Assembly (NCBI RefSeq): GCF_001999335.1
Contig: NZ_MLHS01000017.1
Location: forward strand, 18,841-82,840
Length of the DNA stretch: 64,000 bases
Direction: 5' to 3'
Source: Rodentibacter sp. Ppn85
GTDB lineage: Bacteria > Pseudomonadota > Gammaproteobacteria > Enterobacterales > Pasteurellaceae
The position numbers were made by a program, and so were the translations under genes. The notes below the pieces were generated by a model that was not told the DNA's origin, ran no database searches, and saw nothing but the letters and a program-made list of their open reading frames with translations. Positions 9,975 through 19,962 of the stretch are shown piece after piece (within the stretch, counting starts at the first letter, position 1; each line of letters starts with the position of its first letter).

Positions 9975-10017
9975 TGTGAGTTTGATCACAGACTTACAGG
10001 AATTTGCTCAGTATTAT
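9975..10017 (+). promoter_or_regulatory. mglB promoter with class II CRP site
   Basis: A perfect CRP site TGTGAGTTTGATCACA (9975-9990) is followed by a TATTAT -10 at 10012-10017. A start 7 bp after the -10 (10024) puts the CRP centre at -41.5, the exact class II position. No good -35 hexamer is visible, consistent with activator dependence. Confidence 0.75.
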
Positions 10018-10027
10018 GCCAAAGCAG

Positions 10028-10045
10028 TTATGACAGCTGTCATAA
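10028..10045. promoter_or_regulatory. Perfect 18-bp palindrome in the mglB leader
   Basis: TTATGACAGCTGTCATAA reads the same on both strands and lies at about +5 to +22 of the inferred mglB transcript. It could be an operator for an unidentified dimeric regulator or an RNA hairpin with a 7-bp stem and AGCT loop. It does not resemble the CG-centred GalR/S sites nearby. Confidence 0.5.
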
Positions 10046-10098
10046 TAACATACAGTGTCTTCTTTAATTCACATCAACCTTCCAACTAGGAGTGTTTT

Positions 10099-11094
10099 AT
10101 GAAAAAAACAACAATATTAAGTGCAATTGCTTTAGCAGTAGGTTTAGGCTCGGTTACGGCAAGCTATGCAGCCAATAACCGTATTGGAGTCACTATTTAT
10201 AAATATGATGACAACTTTATGTCATTAATGCGTAAAGAAATTGATAAAGAAGCGAAAACCTTACAAGGCATTGAGTTATTAATGAATGACTCTCAAAATG
10301 CCCAATCTATCCAAAATGACCAAGTTGACGTGTTACTTTCTAAAGGCGTGAAAGCGCTTGCAATCAACTTAGTGGATCCGGCTGCCGCACCAACCATTAT
10401 CGGTAAAGCCAAACCGGATAATATTCCTGTGGTGTTCTTCAATAAAGATCCCGGTGCAAAAGCGATTGGTAGCTATGAACAGGCCTACTATGTCGGTACT
10501 GATCCAAAAGAATCAGGCATTATCCAAGGTGAGTTAATTGCAAAACAATGGAAAGCAACACCTGAATTTGATTTAAACAAAGACGGTAAAATCCAATTTG
10601 TATTACTAAAAGGCGAACCTGGACATCCTGATGCTGAAGCCCGAACAAAATATGTTATAGACGAATTAAATAAACAAGGTATTCAAACGGAACAATTATT
10701 TATTGATACCGGTATGTGGGATGCCGCAATGGCAAAAGACAAAGTGGATGCTTGGTTATCCAGTTCTAAAGCCAATAATATTGAAGTGATAATTTCCAAT
10801 AATGACGGTATGGCATTAGGTGCATTGGAAGCAACAAAAGCTCACGGTAAAAAATTACCGATTTTCGGTGTCGATGCTTTACCTGAAGCCCTACAACTTA
10901 TTAAGAAAGGGGAGTTAGCAGGTACAGTATTAAATGACGGAGTAAATCAAGGTAAAGCCGTTGTTCAATTAGCCAATAACCTCGCCCAAGGCAAAACAGC
11001 TACCGAAGGCACCAAATGGGAATTAAAAGATCGCGTTGTTCGTATCCCTTATGTAGGTGTGGATAAGGATAATTTAGCTGAATTCTTAAAATAA
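10099..11094 (+). CDS. mglB: MglB, periplasmic galactose/glucose-binding protein
   Basis: 331 residues with a signal peptide (cut expected after Ala24 in TASYA). The mature part is a sugar-binding type 1 periplasmic protein; [25 protein letters not shown] includes the EF-like calcium loop of this family. It captures galactose or glucose for MglAC. RBS AGGAG precedes ATG. It is first in mglBAC, under the CRP and GalR/S sites described. Confidence 0.97.
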   Translation: MKKTTILSAIALAVGLGSVTASYAANNRIGVTIYKYDDNFMSLMRKEIDKEAKTLQGIELLMNDSQNAQSIQNDQVDVLLSKGVKALAINLVDPAAAPTIIGKAKPDNIPVVFFNKDPGAKAIGSYEQAYYVGTDPKESGIIQGELIAKQWKATPEFDLNKDGKIQFVLLKGEPGHPDAEARTKYVIDELNKQGIQTEQLFIDTGMWDAAMAKDKVDAWLSSSKANNIEVIISNNDGMALGALEATKAHGKKLPIFGVDALPEALQLIKKGELAGTVLNDGVNQGKAVVQLANNLAQGKTATEGTKWELKDRVVRIPYVGVDKDNLAEFLK

Positions 11095-11162
11095 AACTAA
11101 TATCAGTGACGTAACCTTTAGGGGGAGTATTTCTACTTCCCCTATTTCAAATGAGGTTGGAT

Positions 11163-12683
11163 ATGACAACTCAAGATTTAAGTCAAAACAGTCAAGTGCT
11201 GCTTACGATGACCAATGTCAGTAAATCCTTTCCAGGCGTAAAAGCCTTAGATAATGCAAACCTAACCGTCCGTTCTCATTCTGTTCATGCCTTAATGGGA
11301 GAAAATGGAGCGGGAAAATCTACATTGTTAAAATGTTTGTTCGGCATTTATGCCAAAGACGAAGGTGAGATTTTTTTCTTAGGTAAACCCGTCAATTTTA
11401 AAACATCAAAAGAAGCCCTAGAAAATGGTATTTCTATGGTGCACCAAGAACTCAATCTCGTGCGCCAAACCAGTGTCATGGACAACCTTTGGCTCGGACG
11501 CTATCCGCTAAAAGGCCCCTTTGTCGATCATGCTAAAATGTATCATGATACCAAAGCGATTTTTGATGAATTGGAGATTGATGTCGATCCAAAAGAAAAA
11601 GTCGCCAAACTTTCTGTTTCTCAAATGCAGATGATCGAGATTGCCAAAGCATTCTCTTACGATGCCAAAATTGTCATTATGGATGAACCCACATCCTCGC
11701 TTTCTGAAAAAGAAGTTGAACATCTGTTTAAAATTATTCAAAAATTAAAAGATCGCGGCTGCGGCATTATTTACATTTCTCACAAAATGGATGAAATTTT
11801 TAAAATTTGTGACGAAATTACTATTTTACGTGATGGGAAGTGGATCAATACCGTACCGGTAAAAACTTCCAGTATGGAACAAATTGTTTCAATGATGGTA
11901 GGACGCGAACTTACTCAACGTTTCCCTGAAAAAACGAATATCCCAAAAGAAGTTGTTCTTCAAGTCGAACATTTAACTGCCATGAATCAACCTTCTATTC
12001 AAGATGTTTCTTTTGAATTGCGTAAGGGTGAAATTTTAGGTATTGCAGGTCTAGTCGGTGCAAAACGTACAGATATTGTCGAAGCTATTTTCGGCGTACG
12101 CGAACTCAAAAGCGGTACGATTAAGCTGTACGATAAAATTGTCAAAAATCGAACCGCACTTGAAGCGATTAACAACGGTTTTGCACTTGTCACCGAAGAA
12201 CGCCGCACCACCGGGATCTACTCCAATCTAAGCATTGAATTCAATTCATTGATTTCAAATATGAAATCTTATCTTACGCCTTGGAAGTTACTTAGCAATA
12301 AGAAAATGCGGAGTGATACCCAATGGGTAATTGATTCTATGAATGTAAAAACGCCTTCACACAAAACCACGATTGGTTCACTTTCCGGCGGCAATCAACA
12401 AAAAGTCATTATCGGTCGTTGGTTACTTACCCAACCGGAAATTTTGATGCTTGATGAACCAACCCGAGGCATTGATATCGGTGCTAAATTTGAAATTTAC
12501 CAGCTCATTCAAGAGCTTGCCAAAAAAGACAAAGGCATCATTATGATTTCCTCTGAGATGCCGGAGTTATTAGGGACAACCGATAGAATTCTCGTAATGA
12601 GTAACGGTCGGGTTGCCGGTATTGTAGAGACTGCAAAAACTTCTCAGGAAGAAATTTTGCAGTTGGCGGCGAAATATTTATAA
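11163..12683 (+). CDS. mglA: MglA, galactose/methyl galactoside import ATPase
   Basis: 506 residues from the ATG at 11163, which has GAGG just upstream and matches the E. coli length; an in-frame ATG at 11151 would add four residues. Two ABC ATPase domains: Walker [10 protein letters not shown] near residue 46, signature LSVSQ, Walker B IVIMDEP, then the second domain with degenerate Walker [10 protein letters not shown], signature LSGGNQQ and [11 protein letters not shown]. It energises MglC-mediated galactose uptake. Confidence 0.96.
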   Translation: MTTQDLSQNSQVLLTMTNVSKSFPGVKALDNANLTVRSHSVHALMGENGAGKSTLLKCLFGIYAKDEGEIFFLGKPVNFKTSKEALENGISMVHQELNLVRQTSVMDNLWLGRYPLKGPFVDHAKMYHDTKAIFDELEIDVDPKEKVAKLSVSQMQMIEIAKAFSYDAKIVIMDEPTSSLSEKEVEHLFKIIQKLKDRGCGIIYISHKMDEIFKICDEITILRDGKWINTVPVKTSSMEQIVSMMVGRELTQRFPEKTNIPKEVVLQVEHLTAMNQPSIQDVSFELRKGEILGIAGLVGAKRTDIVEAIFGVRELKSGTIKLYDKIVKNRTALEAINNGFALVTEERRTTGIYSNLSIEFNSLISNMKSYLTPWKLLSNKKMRSDTQWVIDSMNVKTPSHKTTIGSLSGGNQQKVIIGRWLLTQPEILMLDEPTRGIDIGAKFEIYQLIQELAKKDKGIIMISSEMPELLGTTDRILVMSNGRVAGIVETAKTSQEEILQLAAKYL

Positions 12684-12701
12684 CAACATAAGGAACGAAT
12701 T

Positions 12702-13712
12702 ATGAGTGCCCTAGAAAAAAATAAATCCGTTGATCTTTTAAAACAAAATGCGATCTATTTTGTGCTACTAATTTTACTCGGTATTATCATTGCGCAAGAT
12801 TCCGACTTTTTAAATCTTATCAATTTTAGTAATATTCTTACCCAATCCTCCGTGCGTTTAATTATCGCCTTGGGTGTGGCGGGATTATTGGTTACGCAAG
12901 GTACCGACTTATCTGCCGGTCGTCAGGTCGGTTTAGCCGCGGTAATTTCTGCAACTATGTTACAATCTATGGAAAATATGAACCGTGTTTTCCCCGATTT
13001 AGGTGAAATCCCAATTCCTGTTGTGATCCTAGCCGTTTGTGCCGTAGGTGCTGTTATCGGCTTAGTTAATGGTTTAGTCATTGCTTATCTTAACGTCACG
13101 CCATTTATTGCCACGATGGGAACAATGATCATTGTTTATGGTTTCAACTCTCTTTATTACGATGCAGTAGGTGGCTCACCTATCGCCGGTTTTAATGAAA
13201 ATTTTTCTGAATTTGCACAAGGATTCTTCCGAATCGGTAGCTTTAAACTTTCATATATCACTATTTATGCAGCTATTGCTTCATTTTTAGTGTGGATAAT
13301 GTGGAATAAAACCCGTTTCGGTAAAAACATCTTTGCTATTGGTGGGAATCCGGAAGCTGCAAGAGTATCCGGTGTAAACGTTGCCCGTAATCTTGTTATA
13401 ATTTATATCATTGCGGGAATGTTCTATGCTTTCGGCGGTATGTTAGAAGCCGGTCGAATCGGTTCTGCAACTAACAATCTAGGGTTTATGTATGAATTGG
13501 ATGCCATTGCAGCCTGCGTAGTTGGTGGCGTATCGTTCGCCGGTGGTGTTGGTACTGTAATTGGTGTGGTTACCGGTGTTATCATCTTTACCGTCATCAA
13601 CTACGGTTTAACCTATATTGGAGTAAGCCCTTATTGGCAATACATTATCAAAGGTAGCATCATCATTTTAGCTGTTGCGATAGACTCATTAAAATACGCG
13701 AAGAAAAAATAG
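12702..13712 (+). CDS. mglC: MglC, galactose/methyl galactoside ABC permease
   Basis: 336 residues, multi-spanning inner-membrane permease with the family motifs GTDLSAGRQVGLAAV, TMGTMIIVYGFNSLYYD and GGNPEAARVSGVNV. It starts 18 bp after mglA with AGGAACG as RBS. It is the channel of the MglBAC importer and the last gene of the operon, followed by a bidirectional hairpin. Confidence 0.96.
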   Translation: MSALEKNKSVDLLKQNAIYFVLLILLGIIIAQDSDFLNLINFSNILTQSSVRLIIALGVAGLLVTQGTDLSAGRQVGLAAVISATMLQSMENMNRVFPDLGEIPIPVVILAVCAVGAVIGLVNGLVIAYLNVTPFIATMGTMIIVYGFNSLYYDAVGGSPIAGFNENFSEFAQGFFRIGSFKLSYITIYAAIASFLVWIMWNKTRFGKNIFAIGGNPEAARVSGVNVARNLVIIYIIAGMFYAFGGMLEAGRIGSATNNLGFMYELDAIAACVVGGVSFAGGVGTVIGVVTGVIIFTVINYGLTYIGVSPYWQYIIKGSIIILAVAIDSLKYAKKK

Positions 13713-13880
13713 CAAAAAATACGGTATTTATATAGCAAATACACAAAATAAAATTTATACAAAATATAGAGCGTACTGCGTACGCCCTAGGCTAAGCTAA
13801 AATTTTTAATATTGGACACAGTGTACTCTACAGTCATCTTTAAATATCAGTTTTGTCCAACTGCTACATAATATTAAAAA

Positions 13881-13917
13881 AATAAACCGCACTTTTTTTA
13901 GGTGCGGTTTATTTTTT
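13881..13917. terminator. Bidirectional terminator between mglC and the 97-residue lipoprotein gene
   Basis: AATAAACCGCAC (13881-13892) pairs with GTGCGGTTTATT (13902-13913), with T-rich tracts on both sides. It sits between convergent genes and contains two inverted uptake-sequence half-cores. Confidence 0.75.
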
Positions 13918-13957
13918 AATTTGAAACAAAAAAGCTGTTAAACTCGGCTATCTTTCA

Positions 13958-14251
13958 TTACCAATGATGATAACCTCTATAATAACCAAACCCAATACTA
14001 GGGATAATAACGGGTACGCGTTGGTAAATAACTTTCTGGCGACTATCACTCCCATTCATTTTAATCGGATCTGAAATATCTTTTGTAGCTCTTGCTTTTT
14101 GTTCGGCAGTTACCGTATTACCACCGGCTACTCGAGCTTGATACTCATGAACCGTTTTCATATCATAAACACCTATATCTTGCTGCACTGATTGTTGTGA
14201 GCTACAAGCAACAAGAAATAATATCGGACATATAATTAATAATCTTTTCAT
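13958..14251 (-). CDS. Small predicted lipoprotein of unknown function
   Basis: 97 residues. A lipoprotein signal with lipobox LVAC places the acylated Cys at residue 16. The mature part is short and polar and ends in an aromatic and His-rich tail (IGFGYYRGYHHW). I do not recognise a family. Its start overlaps the stop of the upstream secreted-protein gene by 4 bp, so the two are a translationally coupled pair and probably work in the same envelope process. Confidence 0.65.
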   Translation of the reverse strand: MKRLLIICPILFLVACSSQQSVQQDIGVYDMKTVHEYQARVAGGNTVTAEQKARATKDISDPIKMNGSDSRQKVIYQRVPVIIPSIGFGYYRGYHHW

Positions 14252-14811
14252 TTTGCTCCCTTTTTACAAACCATTTTATTCAAAAGTTGTTTATTGCTAT
14301 CCACCGTATCTTTAATAGTTTGCTTTATTTGTCTCCCTTCCCGCTCACGAATCTCTTTCTCTAATTGAGGATTATCAATAACATAAATAGGTGCATACTG
14401 TATATTTTGGGGATCATCTTGCCGATAAAGCGAAGCCCCTATAATTCCACCGTAGTATTGACTATCATCGTTAGGATATATGTAATTATTCGTGGAATTT
14501 ATAAAATCTACCCCATTATCTCCCTCAAAACCATTGCATACCCCCTCACCGGACACAAAAACACTTCTAGAAGAGAAATTCTCATTCACCATATACACTT
14601 CAAACTCAACACTATTAGCTAAATTTTTTGTATCCCGAATCGAAGTATTCGGTTCTATAATTCGCTGTTCTTTACTATCAATATAACCCGTTAAATTCTG
14701 AGTATCTTCTGATATTCTAACAACAATCGTTTTTGCGCTAACAAAAACCGATAAAGACAAAAAAAATAATATAGAAAAACATAAGAGATAAGTATAGTAT
14801 TTCATATTCAT
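14248..14811 (-). CDS. Secreted protein of unknown function
   Basis: 187 residues with a signal peptide ending VSA at 24-26; a second ATG at codon 3 is also possible. The mature protein has two cysteines (GVCNGF and MVCKKG) that could form a disulfide, a Tyr/Asn-rich middle and a charged C-terminal helix (LEKEIREREGRQIKQTIKD). I do not recognise the family. It is AT-rich, follows the broken VOC gene by 10 bp and overlaps the small lipoprotein gene, suggesting an accessory pair after the ccm operon. Confidence 0.65.
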   Translation of the reverse strand: MNMKYYTYLLCFSILFFLSLSVFVSAKTIVVRISEDTQNLTGYIDSKEQRIIEPNTSIRDTKNLANSVEFEVYMVNENFSSRSVFVSGEGVCNGFEGDNGVDFINSTNNYIYPNDDSQYYGGIIGASLYRQDDPQNIQYAPIYVIDNPQLEKEIREREGRQIKQTIKDTVDSNKQLLNKMVCKKGAK

Positions 14812-14821
14812 TCTTATATTA

Positions 14822-15213
14822 TTAATAAGTTTGATAAAATTCTACAGGTAAACTATCCAAATCTTTGCAGAAAGTATACTTCATTTTAGTTAATTTATCG
14901 ACCTTAATGGATTCACAGGAAACACCCTTATTCGCTAAATAAGAAACACAAGATCCCATATCCTTAACTTTAAGCGCCAAATGTCGTAAACCACAAGCCT
15001 TGGGATAATTTAACCTTTTAGGCGGATTTGGAAAAGAGAAAAGTTCAATTTTACTACCATCAGAAAATTCTAAAGCTAATTTGTAACTATCGCGTTCCCC
15101 CCGATAAGTTTCGGCAATCACCTTTGTACCTAAAATTTCTGTATAAAATTGCTTAGGACGCAAATAATCCGAAACAATGACGGCAACATGATGAACATCT
15201 TCAATTCAAACAT
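14822..15213 (-). pseudogene. VOC/glyoxalase-family protein (YaeR-like) with an apparent 5' frameshift
   Basis: The frame ending at 14822 encodes a vicinal-oxygen-chelate fold (FYTEILGTKVIAETYRGERD, IELFSFPNPPKR, ACGLRHLALKVKD). Its natural N-terminus, DVHHVAVIVSDY, is in frame from about 15199 but has no ATG, GTG or TTG and meets a TGA at 15206-15208. The only good ATG (15213, 2 bp after ccmI) is in another frame. One extra base in GAATTG would restore MFEIEDVHHVAVIV. A TTG at 15163 would give 113 residues but lose the first strand and its metal-ligand His. Either a real frameshift, a sequencing error, or ATT initiation. Confidence 0.62.
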
Positions 15214-15215
15214 GA

Positions 15216-16133
15216 CTAATTTTTCTCTGGTGTAATACTTTTTGATTTTTCCTGTTCTTGAACTTCCAACGCATCACGTGCAGCACGAATACTTTTTTCA
15301 ATTAACGCGACTCGTTCATCATCTTTTGGCATTAAACGTAACATCATCGCCCAAGTCACTGCCGCCATTTTATAATCTTCCGTTTCAAAATAACGAAATG
15401 CCAATAAACTTAATGCTTCAATATTACTATGATCTTTGCGGATAACTTCTCGTAATAAATCACTACCTTTTAGTTTATCCGTCACATCTTCTGAAAACAT
15501 TAATACACGAGCATAGCTCAATTTATATTGTAAATTATCAGGCTCAAACCTATTTGCTTTTTGGTAGCTATCGAACGCCAAACGGGCATCACCTAAATTC
15601 ATACCAATTTGTCCCAACCACCACCACTTTTGTGCGTCCTGTGGATTTTTCTGTAAATCGATACGAAGTGCAATTGAAAATTGCTGCATTTCACTATCCG
15701 AAAGAGGATTTGTCTCTTCCTCTTTCATTCTCTCGTAAAAATAAGGCAATTTTGCATAAGTTTGCTCTAACATTGATTCCGCCTGCCAAGATCCAACCAT
15801 AAAGTAGCTTGCTCCTGCAATAATCCCCATCGCAAGCATACCTGAAACAAACCAAATTTTTCCATAAGATCTTTCATTTGGGATTATTTTTTCTTCCTGA
15901 TAAGAGATATCATCTAATAAAGTTTTCTGCAATTCTTGTTTAAGTAATTCTACATTTTCCACTAGCCCCTGCGCATCATCCCGTTCGATTTCTTGCAAGC
16001 GTGAGAAATAGAGTGCCTTATTCAGTTCATCACGTTTTTGTTTATTTTGCGTTTTAAACCGACACAACAAAGGATAAAAACAAATTAACGCCACCAGTAA
16101 AGTGATTGCGGCCAAACTCAATGCAAAACTCAT
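15216..16133 (-). CDS. ccmI: CcmI, TPR apocytochrome c chaperone
   Basis: 305 residues. Two membrane segments (about 5-22 and 93-112) flank a cytoplasmic coiled region, followed by a periplasmic TPR domain (QKWWWLGQIGMNLGDARLAFDSY and following). CcmI (the C-terminal part of E. coli CcmH, also NrfG-like) holds apocytochrome c for the heme ligation complex. It follows ccmH directly and is the last ccm gene. Confidence 0.88.
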   Translation of the reverse strand: MSFALSLAAITLLVALICFYPLLCRFKTQNKQKRDELNKALYFSRLQEIERDDAQGLVENVELLKQELQKTLLDDISYQEEKIIPNERSYGKIWFVSGMLAMGIIAGASYFMVGSWQAESMLEQTYAKLPYFYERMKEEETNPLSDSEMQQFSIALRIDLQKNPQDAQKWWWLGQIGMNLGDARLAFDSYQKANRFEPDNLQYKLSYARVLMFSEDVTDKLKGSDLLREVIRKDHSNIEALSLLAFRYFETEDYKMAAVTWAMMLRLMPKDDERVALIEKSIRAARDALEVQEQEKSKSITPEKN

Positions 16134-16598
16134 CTATTTATCCTTTTGATTCAATAATTCAGCTAAACGTGCATTTTCTTCTTCCGTTAAAACGGTGTCG
16201 GTTTTCACCGCACTTTGTTTTTTAGACTTAGGCTTCATTAGGAAAAAAACACCGAATAATATGAGAAATAATGGAGCAAACCATAAAATTAAGGTACTCG
16301 CCGTCATAGGAGGATCATAGGTCACAAAATTACCATAACGCGCCACCATATATTCCACGACGTCATTTTTCGATTTCCCTTCTTGTAACAACTCAAAGAC
16401 TTTGTTACGCATATCTACCGCGATCGTTGCATTAGAATCCGCAATATTATTATTTTGACATTGCGGGCAACGCAAAGATTGCGTAAGTTGGTGATAATCG
16501 TTTTCTTGCTGTTGCGAGCTAAAATTTAGCACATCAATGGCAGAGAACGCCACGGTACTAAATAAAAGTGCGGTAAAAAAAAGCCCTAATTTTTTCAT
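16134..16598 (-). CDS. ccmH: CcmH, cytochrome c maturation thiol-reductase subunit
   Basis: 154 residues with a signal peptide (cut near Ala20), the RCPQC redox motif (Cys44, Cys47) followed by NNNIADSNATIAVDMR, and one membrane anchor at about 105-122. It reduces apocytochrome c heme-binding cysteines. It overlaps dsbE by 4 bp. It corresponds to the N-terminal half of E. coli CcmH; the TPR half is the separate ccmI gene. Confidence 0.94.
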   Translation of the reverse strand: MKKLGLFFTALLFSTVAFSAIDVLNFSSQQQENDYHQLTQSLRCPQCQNNNIADSNATIAVDMRNKVFELLQEGKSKNDVVEYMVARYGNFVTYDPPMTASTLILWFAPLFLILFGVFFLMKPKSKKQSAVKTDTVLTEEENARLAELLNQKDK

Positions 16599-17143
16599 TG
16601 TGCCTGCTCCGCAAGTTTGTCATAAATCGGTTTTAAAGTACCCAACCACACTTTATCGTTTACATCCCCGGCCAAACGATAATGAATTACGCCTTTGCCA
16701 TCCACAATAAAAGTCTCCGGCGCACCATATACCCCCAAGTCTAAGCCAAAAGATCCCTTCTCATCTTTCAACACAACTTGATAGGGATTACCTAAATCTT
16801 TTAACCATTTTATTGCTTTTGTCGATTCATCTTTATAATTCAACCCAATAATATTCACACCTTGTTGCGCGAGTTTATTTAAGTATTGATGTTCGGCATA
16901 ACAGGTTGGGCACCAAGTCGCCCATACGTTTAACAAAACCGGTTTGCCTTGGCGGAATAGCTCATCACCATAAACCTTATTTTCAAAGAGTTCCGTTAAG
17001 CTTTTCATCGGGACGGGTTTTCCAACCAACGCCGATTCCAAGGCCTTAATATCTTCACCTTGAGCATTACGGTTAAGTTGCACTAAAAAGGCAACAACCA
17101 CTGCTAAAAAGAGAACAAGAGGAATCAATAATTTTTTTTTCAT
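16595..17143 (-). CDS. dsbE: DsbE/CcmG thiol:disulfide interchange protein
   Basis: 182 residues, membrane-anchored thioredoxin fold. The anchor is at about 5-22 and the active site is WCPTC (Cys78, Cys81) in WATWCPTCYAEH; GVYGAPETFIVD carries the cis-Pro. It supplies reductant for heme attachment to c-type cytochromes. It lies in the ccm operon between ccmF and ccmH. Confidence 0.95.
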   Translation of the reverse strand: MKKKLLIPLVLFLAVVVAFLVQLNRNAQGEDIKALESALVGKPVPMKSLTELFENKVYGDELFRQGKPVLLNVWATWCPTCYAEHQYLNKLAQQGVNIIGLNYKDESTKAIKWLKDLGNPYQVVLKDEKGSFGLDLGVYGAPETFIVDGKGVIHYRLAGDVNDKVWLGTLKPIYDKLAEQAQ

Positions 17144-17266
17144 TTCTACCGCTCTTTTAAGTAACTGTCCTTTCCTTATTTGGAAATGGTTGTCAAAAAA
17201 TCAATCACGCTATATTTTCCACATACTTTCACTTCCATAAGGAAAATCAGGAATGCAATATGGGAG

Positions 17267-19213
17267 TTATTTTTTTAATAATTTATTAAACCGATAACGT
17301 CTGTCAAACATACACAACAGACCACCCAATGCCATAAACACGCCGCCAATCCAAATCCAACGAATAAAAGGTTTGTAATACAAACGCAATGCCCAAGAAC
17401 CATCATTGAGTTTTTCGCCAAGCGCCACATATAAATCGCGTGTTAAACTCCCGTCAATAGCAGCTTCTGTCATTGACATACGGCTCACGGTGTAAAAACG
17501 TTTTTCAGCGAATAAGCTTGCTTCCGGCTTTCCGTCTTTTGTAATATCAATTTGTGCTTTGCCGCCAATATAATTAGGCCCGTTCGCATCACTGACGCCG
17601 GCAAATTTAAAATCGTAACGACCAATTCGAGCACTATCCCCTACTTGCATTCGTACATCACGTTCTACGCTAAAGTTTTGGCTAAAGGCAATACCCCATA
17701 CAGTCATTGCTACACCTAAGTGTGCAAATAACATTCCCCAATGAGAACGGGATAGTTTGCGCACACCGACAAAAAACGATTCGCGATGGGTAGCCCGTTG
17801 TTGTAATTCGTAAAGTGCGAGTAATAGGATAATAATAGTCATCATCGAACCAAGAACGGAACTTACAGTAATCTTGTCTTGCAAAAAGTAAGGTAAGGCA
17901 AATCCCGCAATCAGCATAATAAAAATACTGACTATCACAGGCGTTCGAATTATCGAGAATTGATCCCGTCGCCATTTTACTAACGGTCCAATGCCAAGCA
18001 ATAGGGCAAACGGTGTCATAATAATCAAGAACATTTGATCAAAAAACGGTGCGCCGATTGAAATTGAGCCTAATCCCAATTGTTTATGCACCAAAGGCAG
18101 CAGTGTACCTAAGAACACCACGCAAAGTGCGGTCATTAATAGAATATTATTTAACAGCAACATATTTTCGCGAGAATAACGTTCGGCATTATCACGTGAA
18201 CGAATTTGGCTACCTTTATAGGCGTAAAGTACGAGTGAACCGCCAATGACAATCACAAGATATGCCAAAATATACAAACCGCGCGTCGGATCGGAGGCAA
18301 AAGCATGGACAGACACCAAAATCCCCGAACGCACCAAGAATGTGCCGAGCAAACAAAGGGAAAAAGCTAAAATAGCGAGAAGTACCGTCCAAGCTTTAAA
18401 TGAACTGCGTTTTTCCGTCACTGAAAGAGAATGAATCAGCGCTGTACCGGCTAACCAAGGCATAAAGGATGAATTTTCAACCGGATCCCAAAACCACCAG
18501 CCGCCCCAACCCAGTTCATAATACGCCCACCAAGAACCGAGTACGATACCAAGTGTTAAAAATACCCATGCAGCAAGCGTCCAAGGACGAGACCAACGCG
18601 CCCAAGCCGAATCAAGTTTACCGGTCATTAAAGAAGCAATTGCGAAAGCGAAGGCGACAGAGAAACCGACATATCCCATATAAAGTAGCGGAGGGTGAAA
18701 AATCAAACCTACATCTTGCAACATAGGGTTAAGCTCTTTACCGTCCACTGGGAAATCAGGGAAAGTGCGGGTAAATGGATTTGATGTAAATAATACAAAC
18801 AATACGAAACCCACGCTAATAATTCCCATGATACCAAGCACTCTCGCCGCCGCTTCCTGAGGTAAATGTTTACTCAACACTGCCACCGCAGCAGACCAAA
18901 GGGCAAGCAACCAAATCCAAAGCAACAATGAGCCTTCATGAGATCCCCAAACCGCAGATAAACGATAATAAATCGGCAAGCTACTGTTGGAATTATTCAC
19001 CACATATTGCACACTAAAATCATTGACTGCAAACAAGTAAAACAGCGCGACAAAAGCAATGGTAAGGCTGACAAATAATCCATAGGTCATTGGTCGCGCC
19101 AATTCCATTAAGCGGGAATTCCCTTTCTCTGCGCCCCACAACGGAAAAATCGCAAGCATTAATGACACGGCAAGACTCAAGGCGAGCGCATAATTTCCAA
19201 TTTCAGCGATCAT
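17267..19213 (-). CDS. ccmF: CcmF, cytochrome c heme lyase subunit
   Basis: 648 residues, polytopic membrane protein. The tryptophan-rich WWD motif is [18 protein letters not shown] near residue 235, and the conserved periplasmic histidines of the family are present in context. CcmF takes heme from holo-CcmE and attaches it to apocytochrome with CcmH and CcmI. Its start overlaps the ccmE stop by 4 bp. A 123-bp gap follows before dsbE. Confidence 0.96.
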   Translation of the reverse strand: MIAEIGNYALALSLAVSLMLAIFPLWGAEKGNSRLMELARPMTYGLFVSLTIAFVALFYLFAVNDFSVQYVVNNSNSSLPIYYRLSAVWGSHEGSLLLWIWLLALWSAAVAVLSKHLPQEAAARVLGIMGIISVGFVLFVLFTSNPFTRTFPDFPVDGKELNPMLQDVGLIFHPPLLYMGYVGFSVAFAFAIASLMTGKLDSAWARWSRPWTLAAWVFLTLGIVLGSWWAYYELGWGGWWFWDPVENSSFMPWLAGTALIHSLSVTEKRSSFKAWTVLLAILAFSLCLLGTFLVRSGILVSVHAFASDPTRGLYILAYLVIVIGGSLVLYAYKGSQIRSRDNAERYSRENMLLLNNILLMTALCVVFLGTLLPLVHKQLGLGSISIGAPFFDQMFLIIMTPFALLLGIGPLVKWRRDQFSIIRTPVIVSIFIMLIAGFALPYFLQDKITVSSVLGSMMTIIILLLALYELQQRATHRESFFVGVRKLSRSHWGMLFAHLGVAMTVWGIAFSQNFSVERDVRMQVGDSARIGRYDFKFAGVSDANGPNYIGGKAQIDITKDGKPEASLFAEKRFYTVSRMSMTEAAIDGSLTRDLYVALGEKLNDGSWALRLYYKPFIRWIWIGGVFMALGGLLCMFDRRYRFNKLLKK

Positions 19214-19734
19214 TTCTTGCCTTCTTGTTTTTCTTGACGATCACGCGTACTTTCGCCTTTCAAATCAGCCTCATCTACGCCCATCGGTTTATGCACTTTT
19301 TGCATTTTTTCGCCTAATTCAGGCGGTACATAATTTTCATCGTGTTTTGCCAACACTTCAGTAGCGGTCAGTACGGTCGGTTCGGTTAATACACCTTGTG
19401 CAACAATACCTTGCCCCTCACGGAAAAGATCGGGCAAAATACCTTCATACTCCACGGTAATCGCAGGACCGATATCGTTCAAATCAAACCGCACTTTTAA
19501 ACTTTTCGGATCGCGCTCTACCGTTCCTTCAACCACCATTCCACCGACTCGGATACGCTGCCCGACTTCAGGTTTTTGGTTCGGGTTATTATCCTTACCC
19601 AAAACCACCTCCGACGGCGTGTAGAATAAATCAATATTTTGACGTAACGCATAGAGTATCAAGCCACTTGCAATGGCAATACCAAGTACAACAAAAACAA
19701 CTAATTTAAGTCTGGATTTACGTCTCGGATTCAT
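19210..19734 (-). CDS. ccmE: CcmE, periplasmic heme chaperone
   Basis: 174 residues with an N-terminal anchor at about 10-29 and an OB-fold periplasmic domain. The heme-binding His131 is in [13 protein letters not shown], close to the usual position. The C-terminal tail is highly charged. It accepts heme exported by CcmABCD and passes it to CcmF. It overlaps both ccmD and ccmF by 4 bp. Confidence 0.96.
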   Translation of the reverse strand: MNPRRKSRLKLVVFVVLGIAIASGLILYALRQNIDLFYTPSEVVLGKDNNPNQKPEVGQRIRVGGMVVEGTVERDPKSLKVRFDLNDIGPAITVEYEGILPDLFREGQGIVAQGVLTEPTVLTATEVLAKHDENYVPPELGEKMQKVHKPMGVDEADLKGESTRDRQEKQEGKK

Positions 19735-19934
19735 AGTGTGTTTCCTTTATTAGCTTGTTGTAAACGTATTTCACGTTGGGTTTCACGCAGAACATTTTTC
19801 AAAATAGTTTTACGTTGTTTGAGGCTTTGTATAATCAACGCAACAATTGCAACCAAACTAATGCCATAAGATAGCCATACATAAAAACCATAGCCACCCA
19901 TATCAAAAAAATCACTCCAAGTTTGGAAAAACAT
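19731..19934 (-). CDS. ccmD: CcmD, heme exporter small subunit
   Basis: 67 residues from the ATG at 19934, preceded by GAGGAATAAAA; the longer open frame to 19976 has no RBS and would run into ccmC. One membrane helix ([20 protein letters not shown]) is followed by a basic cytoplasmic tail. CcmD helps release holo-CcmE from CcmABC. It overlaps ccmE by 4 bp. Confidence 0.9.
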   Translation of the reverse strand: MFFQTWSDFFDMGGYGFYVWLSYGISLVAIVALIIQSLKQRKTILKNVLRETQREIRLQQANKGNTL

Positions 19935-19962
19935 TTTTATTCCTCTATAAAAAATATAAAAA

